A stretch of 64,000 bases of DNA from Rhodovulum sp. P5. Its GTDB lineage: Bacteria > Pseudomonadota > Alphaproteobacteria > Rhodobacterales > Rhodobacteraceae. The DNA is taken from positions 372,001 to 436,000 of the forward strand of contig NZ_CP015039.1 in assembly GCF_002079305.1 (NCBI RefSeq), written 5' to 3'. A program made the translations under genes and the position numbers. Of the stretch, positions 8,863 through 18,255 are shown piece by piece; the first letter of the stretch is position 1, and each line of letters starts with the position of its first letter. The notes under the pieces are model-generated. The model ran no database searches. It worked only from the letters and a program-made list of their open reading frames with translations, and had not been told where the DNA came from.

Positions 8863-9716
8863 CTATCCAGCGGCGCAGGGTCCAGGGCCAGCCCGGCATG
8901 TTCGGCCGTGATGTCAAGCGACCGCACGTCGTCCCATGATGCGTCGTCGGCCGGGACGATGGCCCCGATGGCCAGCCCCGCGGCAATATCCGGCTGCTCG
9001 GCGGCCAGCCCGGCAAGAAGCCCGGCAATTTCGGCAGAGGTCTCGCCCGACACCCGGGGATGCACCGCAAAGGCATGGGGCGTATAGCCGGTGGTGGTGT
9101 GAATGACGCGCAGCTTCGCCCGCAGATCAGGCTCCAGCGCGTTCAGGGTGCGCTGGATACCGCCCCCGGCCGGAAAGATGCCCTGCGCGACCGTCTTGTA
9201 GACCGAAACATGGCTGCGCACGTAAACCGGCTCATAGCCGATGCCTTGTTCGTTCAGCTCCGCACGTTGCACCACGCTCGCCGCGAACGCGCCCGGACTC
9301 GGAAAGGCGATCTTTTCGCCATCGAGTTCGGACAGCGCCTGCATCGGGCTGTCGGCGGCCACGACCATGATTCCCTTCAGACGCTTTTCGGCGCGATGGG
9401 CGATCCCCTCATATCCGACGAGGTCGTGATAGGTCGTATAGTGGAAGGGGTTCATATAGGCGATGTCATAGGCCCCGGCCGCCACGCAGGCCTCGAACGA
9501 CGGGATGTCCGGCGACACCTGCAGCGCGACCGGCTGCCCCAGGCGCTCTTCCAGAAACGTGGCCAGAGGGGCCCAGCGGGCAAGGATTTCCTTGGCCGAT
9601 TGCTGCGGCACGACGCCAAGCACGAGGGGCTCTTGATCCGCCGCGGCGCTTCCCTCGGTGAAGGAGGCCAGCGCTATGGCCGCGGCAAGACAGATCGAAT
9701 GACGGGTCGGGCGCAT
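8853..9716 (-). CDS. PhnD-like periplasmic substrate-binding protein
   Basis: The 287-aa exported protein belongs to the phosphate/phosphite/phosphonate (PhnD) binding family: after the signal peptide (about residues 1-26, ending near GSAAA) come L-V-L-G-V-V-P-Q-Q-S, A-Y-D-I-A-Y-M-N-P-F-H-Y near residue 90, and a D-G-E-K-I-A-F-P-S-P-G-A-F segment. The ATG at 9716 is chosen because AAGGAG lies about 10 nt upstream and the signal peptide then begins M-R-P-T-R. No permease or ATPase gene is adjacent. Instead it overlaps the GGDEF-EAL gene by 10 nt, which suggests a sensory rather than transport role. Ligand unknown. Confidence 0.85.
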   Translation of the reverse strand: MRPTRHSICLAAAIALASFTEGSAAADQEPLVLGVVPQQSAKEILARWAPLATFLEERLGQPVALQVSPDIPSFEACVAAGAYDIAYMNPFHYTTYHDLVGYEGIAHRAEKRLKGIMVVAADSPMQALSELDGEKIAFPSPGAFAASVVQRAELNEQGIGYEPVYVRSHVSVYKTVAQGIFPAGGGIQRTLNALEPDLRAKLRVIHTTTGYTPHAFAVHPRVSGETSAEIAGLLAGLAAEQPDIAAGLAIGAIVPADDASWDDVRSLDITAEHAGLALDPAPLDRCR

Positions 9717-10152
9717 TGCACGGTCTCCTTTCGGGCGTTCGGACACAGATGCGCAGCGATTCCTTTATTCATCGGTAGGAACGCGCATCTGTATGCTTCG
9801 ATTTTTCCGATAATTTCATATGGAAATCAGGCATTCCCAAAGCGGCTTTACGGTTTTCCGGTGATCTCTGGGTGCTTTCAAATATCGAAAAAATCGCCCG
9901 AAAAAGTTCCGGGGACCGCCCCGAAAAAGACGCGAATAGAGGGCATTTTTACCGTTCGATGAGAAACGCGTTGAGGGGGGCCGTTATTCCGTCGTGCGGC
10001 CCACGGGAATGAATGCAGGCGGCGACGGGCTTTCACGGCCGGAAACAGGGCGTTGAAGGGTCGGCACCAAGAAAATCGCCGTGGGAAAGACAAGCGCAGG
10101 CAGATCCGGGAACTGCCAAGAACAGGGCGATCGCGCCCGAGAAGGGATAAGA
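9717..10152. other. Divergent intergenic control region
   Basis: This 436-bp stretch between the PhnD-like gene and the chemoreceptor is distinctly richer in A/T than its surroundings between about 9770 and 9960 and should contain both promoters. A small CGGGG/CCCCG hairpin lies at 9910-9923, flanked by A-runs. I see no convincing gene, repeat or well-matched operator. Confidence 0.5.
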
Positions 10153-12054
10153 ATGAAGATCTTCAAATCACTCTCGATTCGGGTCGCACTGGCGGTGGGG
10201 ACCGCCCTGTTGATGCTTACGCTATCGATCACGCAGGTCGTGGTGCTGGAATACCAGACGGAACATGCGATGACCAAGGCGGCACAACAGCGCCAGACCA
10301 CCTCACTGCATGTGCTGGTCGATCAGTTCAGTTCCGAATTCGGCGGGATCGAGGTGCGCGGGGCCGCCGGTGGCGATCTCGAACGCGTCACATGGGATGC
10401 CCTGCCCGAGATCGCGGACCATTCGGTCATCGATCATGTCGGGTCGATTTCGGGCGAAACCGCCACGCTTTTCAAGTGGGACGAGGCCCAGGGCGACTTT
10501 CTGCGGGTATCGACGAACATCAAGAAGCCCGATGGGTCGCGCGCCGTGGGGACGATGCTGGGCCGCAAGAACCCCGTCCACGCCGCGATGCTGCGCAAGG
10601 AAACCTATCGGGGGGAGGCGCTGATCCTCGGCAAGGAATACCTCACCATCTATCAGCCCATCCTGTCCCCCGCGGGTCAGGTGATCGGCATCTTCTATGT
10701 CGGTGTGGACCGCGGGCAGATCGACGCCGCAATCGTCCAACAACGGTTCCTGTCCGTTCTGGTGTCGGGCATTCTGATCCTTGCGGCCCTGGGCCTGATG
10801 ATCTGGATGCTGAATGTTCTGCTTCGCCCGCTGGGCAAGCTTGGCAAGGCGTTCGACCGCATGGCTGGGGGCGATCTGGACACCCTGGTTCCGTACACGG
10901 ATCGCAAGAACGAAATCGGTGAAATCGCGACACGCGCCGATGCGTTCCGCGTGAAACTGGTCGAGGCCCGCCAGCGCGATGAGGAAGCGCACCGCAAGCA
11001 AGAGCAGGAAGCGAAAGTGGTGCAAACCCTTCGCGAGGGGCTTGAGCGCCTGGCCGCCGGCAATCTGACCCGGTCGCTGGACCAGCCCTTCCCGCCGAAT
11101 TACGAAGCCTTGCGGATGGATTTCAACGCGACGCTCGACACGCTGAACGACCTCTTGGGCGCCATTGTCGAAACCACATCCGAGATCCGCGGCAAGACGG
11201 AAGAGATCAGTTCCGCCTCTGACGACCTTTCCCGGCGGACCGAAAACCAGGCCGCCACGCTGGAAGAAACAGCCGCCGCGCTGGACGAGCTGACCTCCAG
11301 TGTCCGCTCCGCCGCTGAAAGCGCATCGGAGGTTGAGAATGTCGTGAAATCCGCGCGGAAAGATGCCGAAAACAGCGGCCGCGTGGTCGAGGACGCCATC
11401 GGCGCGATGTCGGGGATCAAGCGGTCCTCGGACGAGATCAACCAGATCATCGGCGTGATCGACGATATCGCTTTCCAGACCAACCTGCTGGCGCTGAACG
11501 CAGGGGTGGAAGCCGCCCGTGCGGGCGAAGCCGGGCGTGGCTTTGCCGTCGTCGCCTCGGAAGTCCGGGCCCTTGCCCAACGTTCGTCGGAGGCCGCCAA
11601 GGAGATCAAGCAGCTTATCGCTGCCAGTGCCGAACAGGTGGATTCCGGTGTGTCGCTGGTGAACCGCGCCGGCGAGGCGCTGACCGATATCGTCAGCCGC
11701 GTCGGCACGATTGCCGAGTTGATCTCGGAAATCGCCACCGGGTCGCAGGAGCAATCGGTGGGTCTGGGCGAGATCAATGTGGGCGTCACCGAACTCGACA
11801 AGGTCACCCAGCAAAACGCCGCCATGGTCGAGGAAGTGACCGCCGCCAGTACCACGCTGAAAAGCGAGTCCACGACGCTGGACACCATGGTGGAGCGCTT
11901 CCAGCTTCGGCGCGAAGGTCGGCGGACTGCCCCTGCGCCCGTGATGCCGCGGGAAAGCGCGGCACCCGCCCCGATGCCGCGCGCCGCGGAGCGGACCGAA
12001 ACCCACCCGCCCGCACGCAAGGTCGCCAATGGCGGCGACTGGCAGGACTTCTGA
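10153..12054 (+). CDS. Methyl-accepting chemotaxis protein with Cache-type sensor
   Basis: The 633-aa receptor has TM1 at about 10-32, a periplasmic Cache3/Cache2-like single domain at about 35-195 (with F-K-W-D, G-x-M-L-G and Y-L-T-I-Y-Q-P-I-x-S-P-A-G elements), TM2 at about 198-222, HAMP with L-L-R-P-L and M-A-G-G-D-L, a second HAMP-like helix pair near 300-350, and a signalling domain whose tip has the invariant-type E-V-R-A-L-A-Q-R-S-S-E-A-A-K-E-I-K. The protein ends D-W-Q-D-F, a W-x-x-F C-terminus resembling the CheR/CheB tether pentapeptide (NWETF in enteric receptors). The ATG at 10153 is chosen for an AAGGGA site just upstream. No che operon is nearby. Confidence 0.9.
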   Translation: MKIFKSLSIRVALAVGTALLMLTLSITQVVVLEYQTEHAMTKAAQQRQTTSLHVLVDQFSSEFGGIEVRGAAGGDLERVTWDALPEIADHSVIDHVGSISGETATLFKWDEAQGDFLRVSTNIKKPDGSRAVGTMLGRKNPVHAAMLRKETYRGEALILGKEYLTIYQPILSPAGQVIGIFYVGVDRGQIDAAIVQQRFLSVLVSGILILAALGLMIWMLNVLLRPLGKLGKAFDRMAGGDLDTLVPYTDRKNEIGEIATRADAFRVKLVEARQRDEEAHRKQEQEAKVVQTLREGLERLAAGNLTRSLDQPFPPNYEALRMDFNATLDTLNDLLGAIVETTSEIRGKTEEISSASDDLSRRTENQAATLEETAAALDELTSSVRSAAESASEVENVVKSARKDAENSGRVVEDAIGAMSGIKRSSDEINQIIGVIDDIAFQTNLLALNAGVEAARAGEAGRGFAVVASEVRALAQRSSEAAKEIKQLIAASAEQVDSGVSLVNRAGEALTDIVSRVGTIAELISEIATGSQEQSVGLGEINVGVTELDKVTQQNAAMVEEVTAASTTLKSESTTLDTMVERFQLRREGRRTAPAPVMPRESAAPAPMPRAAERTETHPPARKVANGGDWQDF

Positions 12055-12074
12055 CCCCCAAGCCATCCACGGGA

Positions 12075-12093
12075 CCCGGGCACCGCGCCCGGG
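12075..12093 (+). terminator. Hairpin after the chemoreceptor gene
   Basis: A 7-bp GC stem (12075-12081 with 12087-12093) with a 5-nt loop lies 20 nt after the stop. There is no T-tract, so it may be a weak or Rho-assisted terminator. Confidence 0.4.
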
Positions 12094-12290
12094 CCCGGCA
12101 TGGCACGGCAAGGGCATGCGGACGAGATGCATGCCGGCCCACGATACGCGCCATCTCCGACGTCGACCATAAACCCAGGAAACGCGTAGAATTATTCAGA
12201 GTCAGGGGTTTGTTAGCCAAGGCTTAGGTTGATTGTTCGATCAAGGCAAAGCGCTAACGGCCCGGCGGGCACTTCATGCAGGAAGGTTGG

Positions 12291-14780
12291 ATGCAGCCAA
12301 GCGATCCGCACCCTGAACGACGCGAGTTCTCCATCCTCCTGTCCGGGGAGGGTGTCGTGCTTGGCGCGACTGCGGATGCCATTGCCGCCATCGGTCTCGA
12401 CCCGCAGACAGCCGTCGGCAAGAATCTGGGCGACCTGATCGGCGCAGAAGACGCTTTGTCACTGGCCGAAACGCTAGCGGCTGTCGCCCGGGATCCGTCC
12501 CGCCCAGTACCGGTCAGTCTCAGGATCGCGACTGCTGCCAGTTCGGAGGGGACGCTGTCCTGCTTGGCCAGTCCGTTCCTGCTGCCCCCTGCGACGCGCG
12601 CGGTTCTGCTGCGCGAGGCCGGCACCGCGCAACAGGCGGCGGACAAGAGGCTTCAGCGCCTGACCCACGACCTTCCCGTTGCGTTCTACGAAAGCCACGA
12701 AACCGCCGCGGGCGTGGAAACGCTGACCTTTCTCAGCGCAAAGATCTTCGACCTTCTGGGCGTTCCCGAAGATGCCCCTGTCGACGGCTGGAATGCCCTG
12801 TTTGCAAATGTCGATCCCGGCGACCTGTCGGAGCTTCGGTCCCGGCGCCGCGACGTGCGCAGGCGCCCCTACCGGATCGAGACAACGCTGCGGATACATC
12901 ACCCCGAGAATGGCCTGCTTTGGGTCAACCTCGCCGCGGTTCCGAGCGTGCAACCGGACGGCTCGATCCGCTGGCATGGTCATTTCGCCGACGTGACCGA
13001 ACAGATGACCGCCGAAAGCAGGCTGTCAGAGGCGGTACGGGATCTCTACACCGCTCATGAGCGGATGAACCGGCTTGCCGACAATTCGCCGGGCGCGTTG
13101 TTCGAATACCGCGAAGACGCAGAGGGCAATGTCACCTATCCCTATTTCAGCGCACGGTTCCCAACCTTGATGGGGGTGCGGCCTGAAATCATCGACGCCG
13201 ATCCGGCGGCATTGCTTGACCACATTCATTCCGAGGATCTCGCCGAGATCATCGAAAAGATGGCGGTCTCGCGGGACACCCTGTCGCTTCATATGGCGCG
13301 CTTTCGGGTCGACCATCCCAAGGATGGCGAAAGATGGCTGCGTGTGAACGCCATGCCCTTCCCGCAACAGGATGGATCGATCGTCTGGTACAGCAACCTT
13401 CTTGACGTCACGGCCGATGCACGGCGCGAAGAAGACCTCCGCCGTGCCCATCAAGAGGCCGAGGAGATGCGGGCCGAGAACGAGCGGCAGGCGCTCCATG
13501 ACGGGCTGACGGGGCTGCCGAACCGCCGATATTACGACCGGGTCCTTGCCGACCGCTTGTCCGCGGCTGGCACAGGCGGTGCGCGCGATTGCATCCTTGT
13601 GCGGCTCGACCTCGACCACTTCAAGAACGTCAACGACACCTTGGGGCACGAAGCGGGCGACGCCGTTCTGGTCCGCGTGGCCGAGGTCTTGCGCCAGACC
13701 CTGCGGGCAGACGATTTCATGGCGCGCATCGGCGGGGATGAATTCTCGATCCTGATGGCGCCCGGCCTTGCGCTTGACGATGCGCGGGTGCTGGTGGCCG
13801 ACATTCAGGACAAGCTGGCGGAACCCTTGATCTATGGCGGCCGGCAATGCCGTTTTGGGGCGAGCTTCGGGTTGGCCTCGACCAACGATCTGGCCGCGAT
13901 GGGCGAGGACATCCAGCTGTTTGCCGACGCCGCGCTTTACCGGGCCAAGGACGGCGGCCGGAATCGGCAGGAGATCTTCACGCCGGAACTGCACCGGGAA
14001 ATCCTGCATGATCGGCGCCTTGCCGTCGAAATCCACGAAGCGCTGGACGGCGACCAGTTCGTCCCGTTCTTCCAGCCACAGGTCGCCGCCGATGACGGAA
14101 GGTTGGTTGGCGTCGAAACGCTTTTGCGGTGGAATCACCCGACCGCGGGTCTGCTGGCCCCCGACGCGTTCATGGACGTGGCAGAGCAGTTGCGCGTCGT
14201 CGCCGACATCGACCGCCTGATGATGGAAAAATCCCGCGATGCCCTGGCGCGCTGGCGGAAAGAGGGCCTGGTCGTACCCAAGATCAGCTTCAACGTGTCC
14301 TCGGGCCGCATGCACGACCCCGATGTGGTTGCTCTGGCCAGTGACATGGCCACCGGGGACACGCGGGTAACCTTCGAATTGCTGGAGTCGATCCTCGTGG
14401 AAGAGGAAAGCGACGCCTTCAAGTTTCATCTCGACCGGCTGCGTGCCGCCGGGATCGATATCGAGATCGACGATTTCGGCTCCGGCCACGCCTCGATCAT
14501 CGCGGTGATGGAGATCGGCCCCTCGGCCCTGAAGATCGACAAGCGGATCGTCCTGCCGGTGGAGGAGGACCTGCGCGCGCGCAATCTGGTTCGCGCCATC
14601 GTGGAAATCGCCGAAACGCTTGGCATCCAGACGGTGGCCGAGGGCGTGGAGACCGAGACCCAGGCCCGGATCCTGCGCGGGATCGGCTGCGGCGTGCTTC
14701 AGGGCTACCTGTTCGCACGGCCGCTGGACGAACGGGCATTCCTGACCTTCGCGCTTGGGCGGGAACGGCAAACCGCCTGA
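12291..14780 (+). CDS. PAS-GGDEF-EAL cyclic-di-GMP protein
   Basis: The 829-aa protein has no membrane segment or signal peptide. It has about three PAS-like modules (residues ~10-110, ~125-245, ~260-390; the latter two contain W-V-N-L / W-L-R-V-N and end in D-V-T), a short coiled linker, GGDEF at about 400-560 and EAL at about 575-820. The GGDEF motif (481-485) is intact and preceded by an R-A-D-D inhibitory site with the correct five-residue spacing. The EAL signature is E-T-L (from residue 609) with D-D-F-G-S-G and A-E-G-V-E-T conserved, so bifunctionality is possible. The ATG at 12291 (AGGAAGG 4 nt upstream) is preferred over that at 12276, which lacks a ribosome-binding site. It forms a signalling block with the upstream receptor and second GGDEF-EAL gene. 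Confidence 0.88.
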   Translation: MQPSDPHPERREFSILLSGEGVVLGATADAIAAIGLDPQTAVGKNLGDLIGAEDALSLAETLAAVARDPSRPVPVSLRIATAASSEGTLSCLASPFLLPPATRAVLLREAGTAQQAADKRLQRLTHDLPVAFYESHETAAGVETLTFLSAKIFDLLGVPEDAPVDGWNALFANVDPGDLSELRSRRRDVRRRPYRIETTLRIHHPENGLLWVNLAAVPSVQPDGSIRWHGHFADVTEQMTAESRLSEAVRDLYTAHERMNRLADNSPGALFEYREDAEGNVTYPYFSARFPTLMGVRPEIIDADPAALLDHIHSEDLAEIIEKMAVSRDTLSLHMARFRVDHPKDGERWLRVNAMPFPQQDGSIVWYSNLLDVTADARREEDLRRAHQEAEEMRAENERQALHDGLTGLPNRRYYDRVLADRLSAAGTGGARDCILVRLDLDHFKNVNDTLGHEAGDAVLVRVAEVLRQTLRADDFMARIGGDEFSILMAPGLALDDARVLVADIQDKLAEPLIYGGRQCRFGASFGLASTNDLAAMGEDIQLFADAALYRAKDGGRNRQEIFTPELHREILHDRRLAVEIHEALDGDQFVPFFQPQVAADDGRLVGVETLLRWNHPTAGLLAPDAFMDVAEQLRVVADIDRLMMEKSRDALARWRKEGLVVPKISFNVSSGRMHDPDVVALASDMATGDTRVTFELLESILVEEESDAFKFHLDRLRAAGIDIEIDDFGSGHASIIAVMEIGPSALKIDKRIVLPVEEDLRARNLVRAIVEIAETLGIQTVAEGVETETQARILRGIGCGVLQGYLFARPLDERAFLTFALGRERQTA

Positions 14781-14814
14781 CCGTCCGGCCGCGCCGATGG
14801 CCCGAACCTGGCCC

Positions 14815-15666
14815 TTAGCCCGCCCGGACCGGCACGTTGTCGATCAGCCGGATATCGTCAAGGCTGGCCGCGACCAGCAGGCGGGCGGGGCCGGACAGCG
14901 ACGCCACGGGCGCCAGCGATCCTTCCGCGCGCAACTCCAGGTACTCGACCTCGGCATAGCCGGCGGCAAGGATGACCTTCCGAGCCGTCTCCAGCGTGGC
15001 CGCGACGTCTTCGCCCCGCCCAATCGCGTCCGCCGCGCTTGTCAGCGCGGTGTATAGCGCCGGGGCCTTTGCCCGCGCCGCCGCCGACAGGCGCAGGTTG
15101 CGGGACGACAGCGCCAGCCCGTCGCCCTCCCGCACCGTGGGGCAGGCAACGACCTCGATAGGAATATCCAGATCGCGCACCAGCCGTTTCACGACTAGAA
15201 GCTGCTGATAGTCCTTCTCGCCGAAGAACGCGCAATCGGCCTGCGTTTGCAGGAACAGCTTCGTCACCACCGTCGCCACGCCGTCGAAATGGCCGGGCCG
15301 GTGGGCGCCGCACAGCCCCGCGCTGACCCCGGCGACCGAAACGGTCGTCGAAAAGCCCTCGGGATAGACCTGATCGGGATCGGGCACATAGATCGCATCG
15401 ACCGCGAAGGGGGCAAGCTTGGCGGCGTCGCTCTCCTCGGTCCGGGGATAGTTCGCCAGATCCTCGGGGTTGTTGAACTGCCGGGGGTTCACGAAGATCG
15501 TCACGATGACCCGGTCGGCCGCCGCCTTTGCAGCCTGAACAAGGCTCAGATGCCCTTCGTGCAGCGCGCCCATGGTGGGCACCACGGCGATCCTGTCACC
15601 GTTTCCACGCCACTCGCGCGTCAAAGCCCTCAGATCGGCCAGCTTGCGCAGGATCGGGGCGGTCAT
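14815..15666 (-). CDS. panC: Pantoate--beta-alanine ligase
   Basis: PanC condenses pantoate and beta-alanine using ATP to give pantothenate, the coenzyme A precursor. The 283-aa length is standard. Visible signatures are [10 protein letters not shown] (HIGH-type nucleotidyl motif near residue 30), F-V-N-P-R-Q-F, [20 protein letters not shown] and L-A-L-S-S-R-N (KMSKS-equivalent region). Its ATG overlaps the panB stop by 4 nt, so the two are one operon transcribed panB-panC. No panD is present in the window. Confidence 0.97.
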   Translation of the reverse strand: MTAPILRKLADLRALTREWRGNGDRIAVVPTMGALHEGHLSLVQAAKAAADRVIVTIFVNPRQFNNPEDLANYPRTEESDAAKLAPFAVDAIYVPDPDQVYPEGFSTTVSVAGVSAGLCGAHRPGHFDGVATVVTKLFLQTQADCAFFGEKDYQQLLVVKRLVRDLDIPIEVVACPTVREGDGLALSSRNLRLSAAARAKAPALYTALTSAADAIGRGEDVAATLETARKVILAAGYAEVEYLELRAEGSLAPVASLSGPARLLVAASLDDIRLIDNVPVRAG

Positions 15667-16493
15667 GACGACGCCCCCGGGCTGTCGGCAAAGACATGCT
15701 CTGGCGCCGGGAAGCGGCGGGCGCGGACGTCTTCGGCATAGGCGGCGATGGCCGCGCCCGCCGCCTGCCCCAACTCGGCATAGGCCTTGGCGAATTTGGG
15801 CCTGAAATCGGTGAACAGGCCCAGCATGTCATCGACCACGAGGATCTGCCCGTCGCACCCGGCAGAGGCGCCGATCCCGATCGTCGGGATCGCGATCTCC
15901 CCGGTCACGCGGTCGGCAAGGGCCGCGGGCACCTTTTCCAGAACCACCGAAAAGGCGCCGGCCTCGGCCACGGCCTTTGCATCGGCCAGAACGCGCGCGG
16001 CATCCGCACCACGGCCCTGCACCTTGTAGCCGCCCAGCGCGTTGATCGCCTGCGGCGTCAGCCCGACATGCCCCATCACCGGAATCGACCGGGCGGTCAG
16101 GAACCGGATCGTCTCGGCCATCGCGACCCCGCCTTCCAGCTTGACCGCCCCGGCCCCGGTTTCCGCCATCAGCCGCGCGGCATTGCGGAACGCCTGCTCG
16201 GGGCTTTCCTCGTAGCTGCCGAAGGGCATGTCGATGACCATCAGCGCATGGGACAGGCCCCGGTCGACCGCCTGCCCGTGCAGGATCATCATCTCCATCG
16301 TCACGCCCAGGGTCGAGGGCAGACCGTGCAGCACCATGCCGACGCTGTCGCCGACAAGCACGACATCGCAGTCCCCGTCGACCAGCCGGGCGACCGGGGT
16401 GGTATAGGCGGTCAGGCAGACCAAAGGCGTATCGCCCTTGCGGGCCCGCACATCCATGGGCGTCAGACGACGGGGTCTGGCGGTGGCACTCAT
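15663..16493 (-). CDS. panB: 3-methyl-2-oxobutanoate hydroxymethyltransferase
   Basis: PanB transfers a hydroxymethyl group from 5,10-methylene-tetrahydrofolate to ketoisovalerate, giving ketopantoate, the first committed step of pantothenate synthesis. At 276 aa it has family-typical length and motifs: [15 protein letters not shown] near residue 45, [20 protein letters not shown] and a [14 protein letters not shown] segment. It overlaps panC by 4 nt and is the first gene of the operon, divergent from the ABC binding-protein gene over 153 bp. Confidence 0.97.
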   Translation of the reverse strand: MSATARPRRLTPMDVRARKGDTPLVCLTAYTTPVARLVDGDCDVVLVGDSVGMVLHGLPSTLGVTMEMMILHGQAVDRGLSHALMVIDMPFGSYEESPEQAFRNAARLMAETGAGAVKLEGGVAMAETIRFLTARSIPVMGHVGLTPQAINALGGYKVQGRGADAARVLADAKAVAEAGAFSVVLEKVPAALADRVTGEIAIPTIGIGASAGCDGQILVVDDMLGLFTDFRPKFAKAYAELGQAAGAAIAAYAEDVRARRFPAPEHVFADSPGASS

Positions 16494-16646
16494 TCTTTTC
16501 CTCCACTCACACGCGAAAGGTGGCGCGCCTTATACCGTGCTGCGCCGCAGAATCCAGCCCAACCCGTCACGATATGCGTCCGCCCCTTGCCTTGGGCCGG
16601 TTTCCCGCCTCTGATGGGGGTGTCATTTCGAAAGGGAGACCGCAGA

Positions 16647-18116
16647 ATGCGTCTTGTTCCCACCGCCCTGCTGCTGGCCGCGCTGGGCCCGTTCCCGGCC
16701 TTTGCCGCACAGGACACGCTCACCATCGGCATGGTGCTGGAGCCGCCCAATCTCGACCCCACCGGGGGTGCGGCGGCCGCGATCGACGAAGTCGTCTATG
16801 CCAATATCTTCGAGGGGCTGACCCAGTTTGCCCCGGACGGCGCCATCGTGCCGGCGCTTGCCGCAAGATGGGAGGTGAGCGACGACGCCACCGTCTATAC
16901 CTTCCACCTGCAGGACGGCGTGACCTTCCACGATGGCACGGTGATGGACGCCGAGGATGTGAAATTCACCCTCGACCGCGCGCGGGCCGCGGACAGCACG
17001 AATGCGCAAAAGGCCCTTTTCGCCGGGATCGACAGCGTGGAGGTCGTGGACCCGCTGACCGTCCGCGTCACCCTGTCGGCCCCGAACGGCAACTTTCCCT
17101 TCAACATGGCCTGGGGCGACGCGGTGATCGTCGCCCCCGAAAGCGCGGAAACGAACGCGACCACCCCGGTCGGCACCGGCCCCTTCACCTATCAGCGCTG
17201 GGTTCAGGGCGACCGGGTCGAGATCGCGCGCAACCCCGATTACTGGGGCACGCCCGTGGCCCTGTCGCGCGCAACCTTCAAGTTCATCTCCGATCCCAAC
17301 GCCGCGTTTGCCGCGATGATGGCGGGCGATGTGGACGCCTTCCCCAACTTCCCCGCGCCCGAGACGCTGTCGCAATTTCAGGCCGACCCGCGGTTCAAGG
17401 TCATCGTCGGCTCCACCGAGGGCGAGACGATCCTGGCGATGAACAACAGGTCCGCGCCGCTCGACGATGTGCGGGTACGCGAAGCCATCGCCCACGCCAT
17501 CAATCGACAGGACATCATCGACGGGGCGATGTTCGGCTATGGCACCCCCATCGGCACCCATTTCGCCCCCCACAACCCCGATTATGTCGACCTGACGGAT
17601 CTGTCGGCCCATGACCCCGAGCGGTCGAAGGCCCTGCTGGACGAGGCCGGCCAGACAGACCTGAAACTGCGCCTCGCCCTGCCGCCCCCCACCTATGCCC
17701 GCCGGGGAGGTGAGATCCTGGCCGCGCAGCTGCGCGCCGTCGGGATCGAGACGGAGATTTCCAATCTCGAATGGGCGCAATGGCTGGAACAGGTGTTCCG
17801 GGGCAAGGACTTCGACCTGACCATCGTCAGCCATACCGAACCGATGGACATAAACATCTATGCACGGCCAGACTATTATTTCGGCTATGGCGCGCCCACC
17901 TTCATCGCTCTGATGGACAGGCTGACGGGCACCACCGACCCCGCGGCGCGCTCGGCGATCCTGAAAGAGGCGCAGACCATGATCGCCGAAGAGTACGTCA
18001 ATGCCTATCTCTTCCAGCTGGCCAAGACAGGTGTCGCAAATGCGAAGATCAAAGGACTGTGGGAAAACGCGCCGACCCAGGCCAATGACCTGACCGGGGT
18101 CCACTGGACGGACTGA
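16647..18116 (+). CDS. ABC transporter periplasmic binding protein, DppA/OppA (SBP_bac_5) type
   Basis: The 489-aa exported protein starts with a signal peptide (residues 1-20, A-F-A cleavage) followed by L-T-I-G-M and P-P-N-L-D-P, and has the family-5 landmarks: Y-A-N-I-F-E-G-L, A-A-R-W-E-V-S, F-x-L-Q-D-G-V-T-F-H-D-G, D-V-K-F-T-L-D-R, G-T-G-P-F near residue 175, and V-R-E-A-I-A-H-A-I-N-R near residue 275. Such proteins bind peptides, nickel, opines or similar compounds. AAAGGGAG lies 9 nt before the ATG. The matching permeases and ATPase lie at 19683-23013, separated by the oppositely oriented creatinase, so the ligand may be creatine or a related guanidino compound (inference). Confidence 0.9.
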   Translation: MRLVPTALLLAALGPFPAFAAQDTLTIGMVLEPPNLDPTGGAAAAIDEVVYANIFEGLTQFAPDGAIVPALAARWEVSDDATVYTFHLQDGVTFHDGTVMDAEDVKFTLDRARAADSTNAQKALFAGIDSVEVVDPLTVRVTLSAPNGNFPFNMAWGDAVIVAPESAETNATTPVGTGPFTYQRWVQGDRVEIARNPDYWGTPVALSRATFKFISDPNAAFAAMMAGDVDAFPNFPAPETLSQFQADPRFKVIVGSTEGETILAMNNRSAPLDDVRVREAIAHAINRQDIIDGAMFGYGTPIGTHFAPHNPDYVDLTDLSAHDPERSKALLDEAGQTDLKLRLALPPPTYARRGGEILAAQLRAVGIETEISNLEWAQWLEQVFRGKDFDLTIVSHTEPMDINIYARPDYYFGYGAPTFIALMDRLTGTTDPAARSAILKEAQTMIAEEYVNAYLFQLAKTGVANAKIKGLWENAPTQANDLTGVHWTD

Positions 18117-18156
18117 CCCGCACCCCAATTGAGCGCCTGCGGCGCACGGCTTTGTG

Positions 18157-18176
18157 CCCGCCCCTGTCGGGGCGGG
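18157..18176 (+). terminator. Hairpin after the ABC binding-protein gene
   Basis: A perfect 8-bp GC stem (18157-18164 with 18169-18176) has a TGTC loop. It lies 40 nt after the stop and is followed 8 nt later by a much longer hairpin made from two inverted copies of a short repeat. Confidence 0.55.
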
Positions 18177-18183
18177 CGGTGCC

Positions 18184-18238
18184 GGGTATTTGGACCAAGA
18201 AGAAGAACGATCGGGGCTTCTTCTTGGGAAAAATACCC
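18184..18238. repeat. Inverted pair of a 22-bp dispersed repeat (long hairpin)
   Basis: Two copies of a 22-bp repeat (GGGTATTT..., ending AAGAAGAAG) face each other at 18184-18205 (+) and 18217-18238 (-), identical at 19 of 22 positions and separated by 11 nt. RNA from either strand would form a long hairpin. It lies between convergent genes (binding protein and creatinase), so it is a plausible bidirectional terminator. Single copies recur at 26401 and 51662. Confidence 0.8.
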
Positions 18239-18255
18239 TAATCCTGCCGGTGCCG

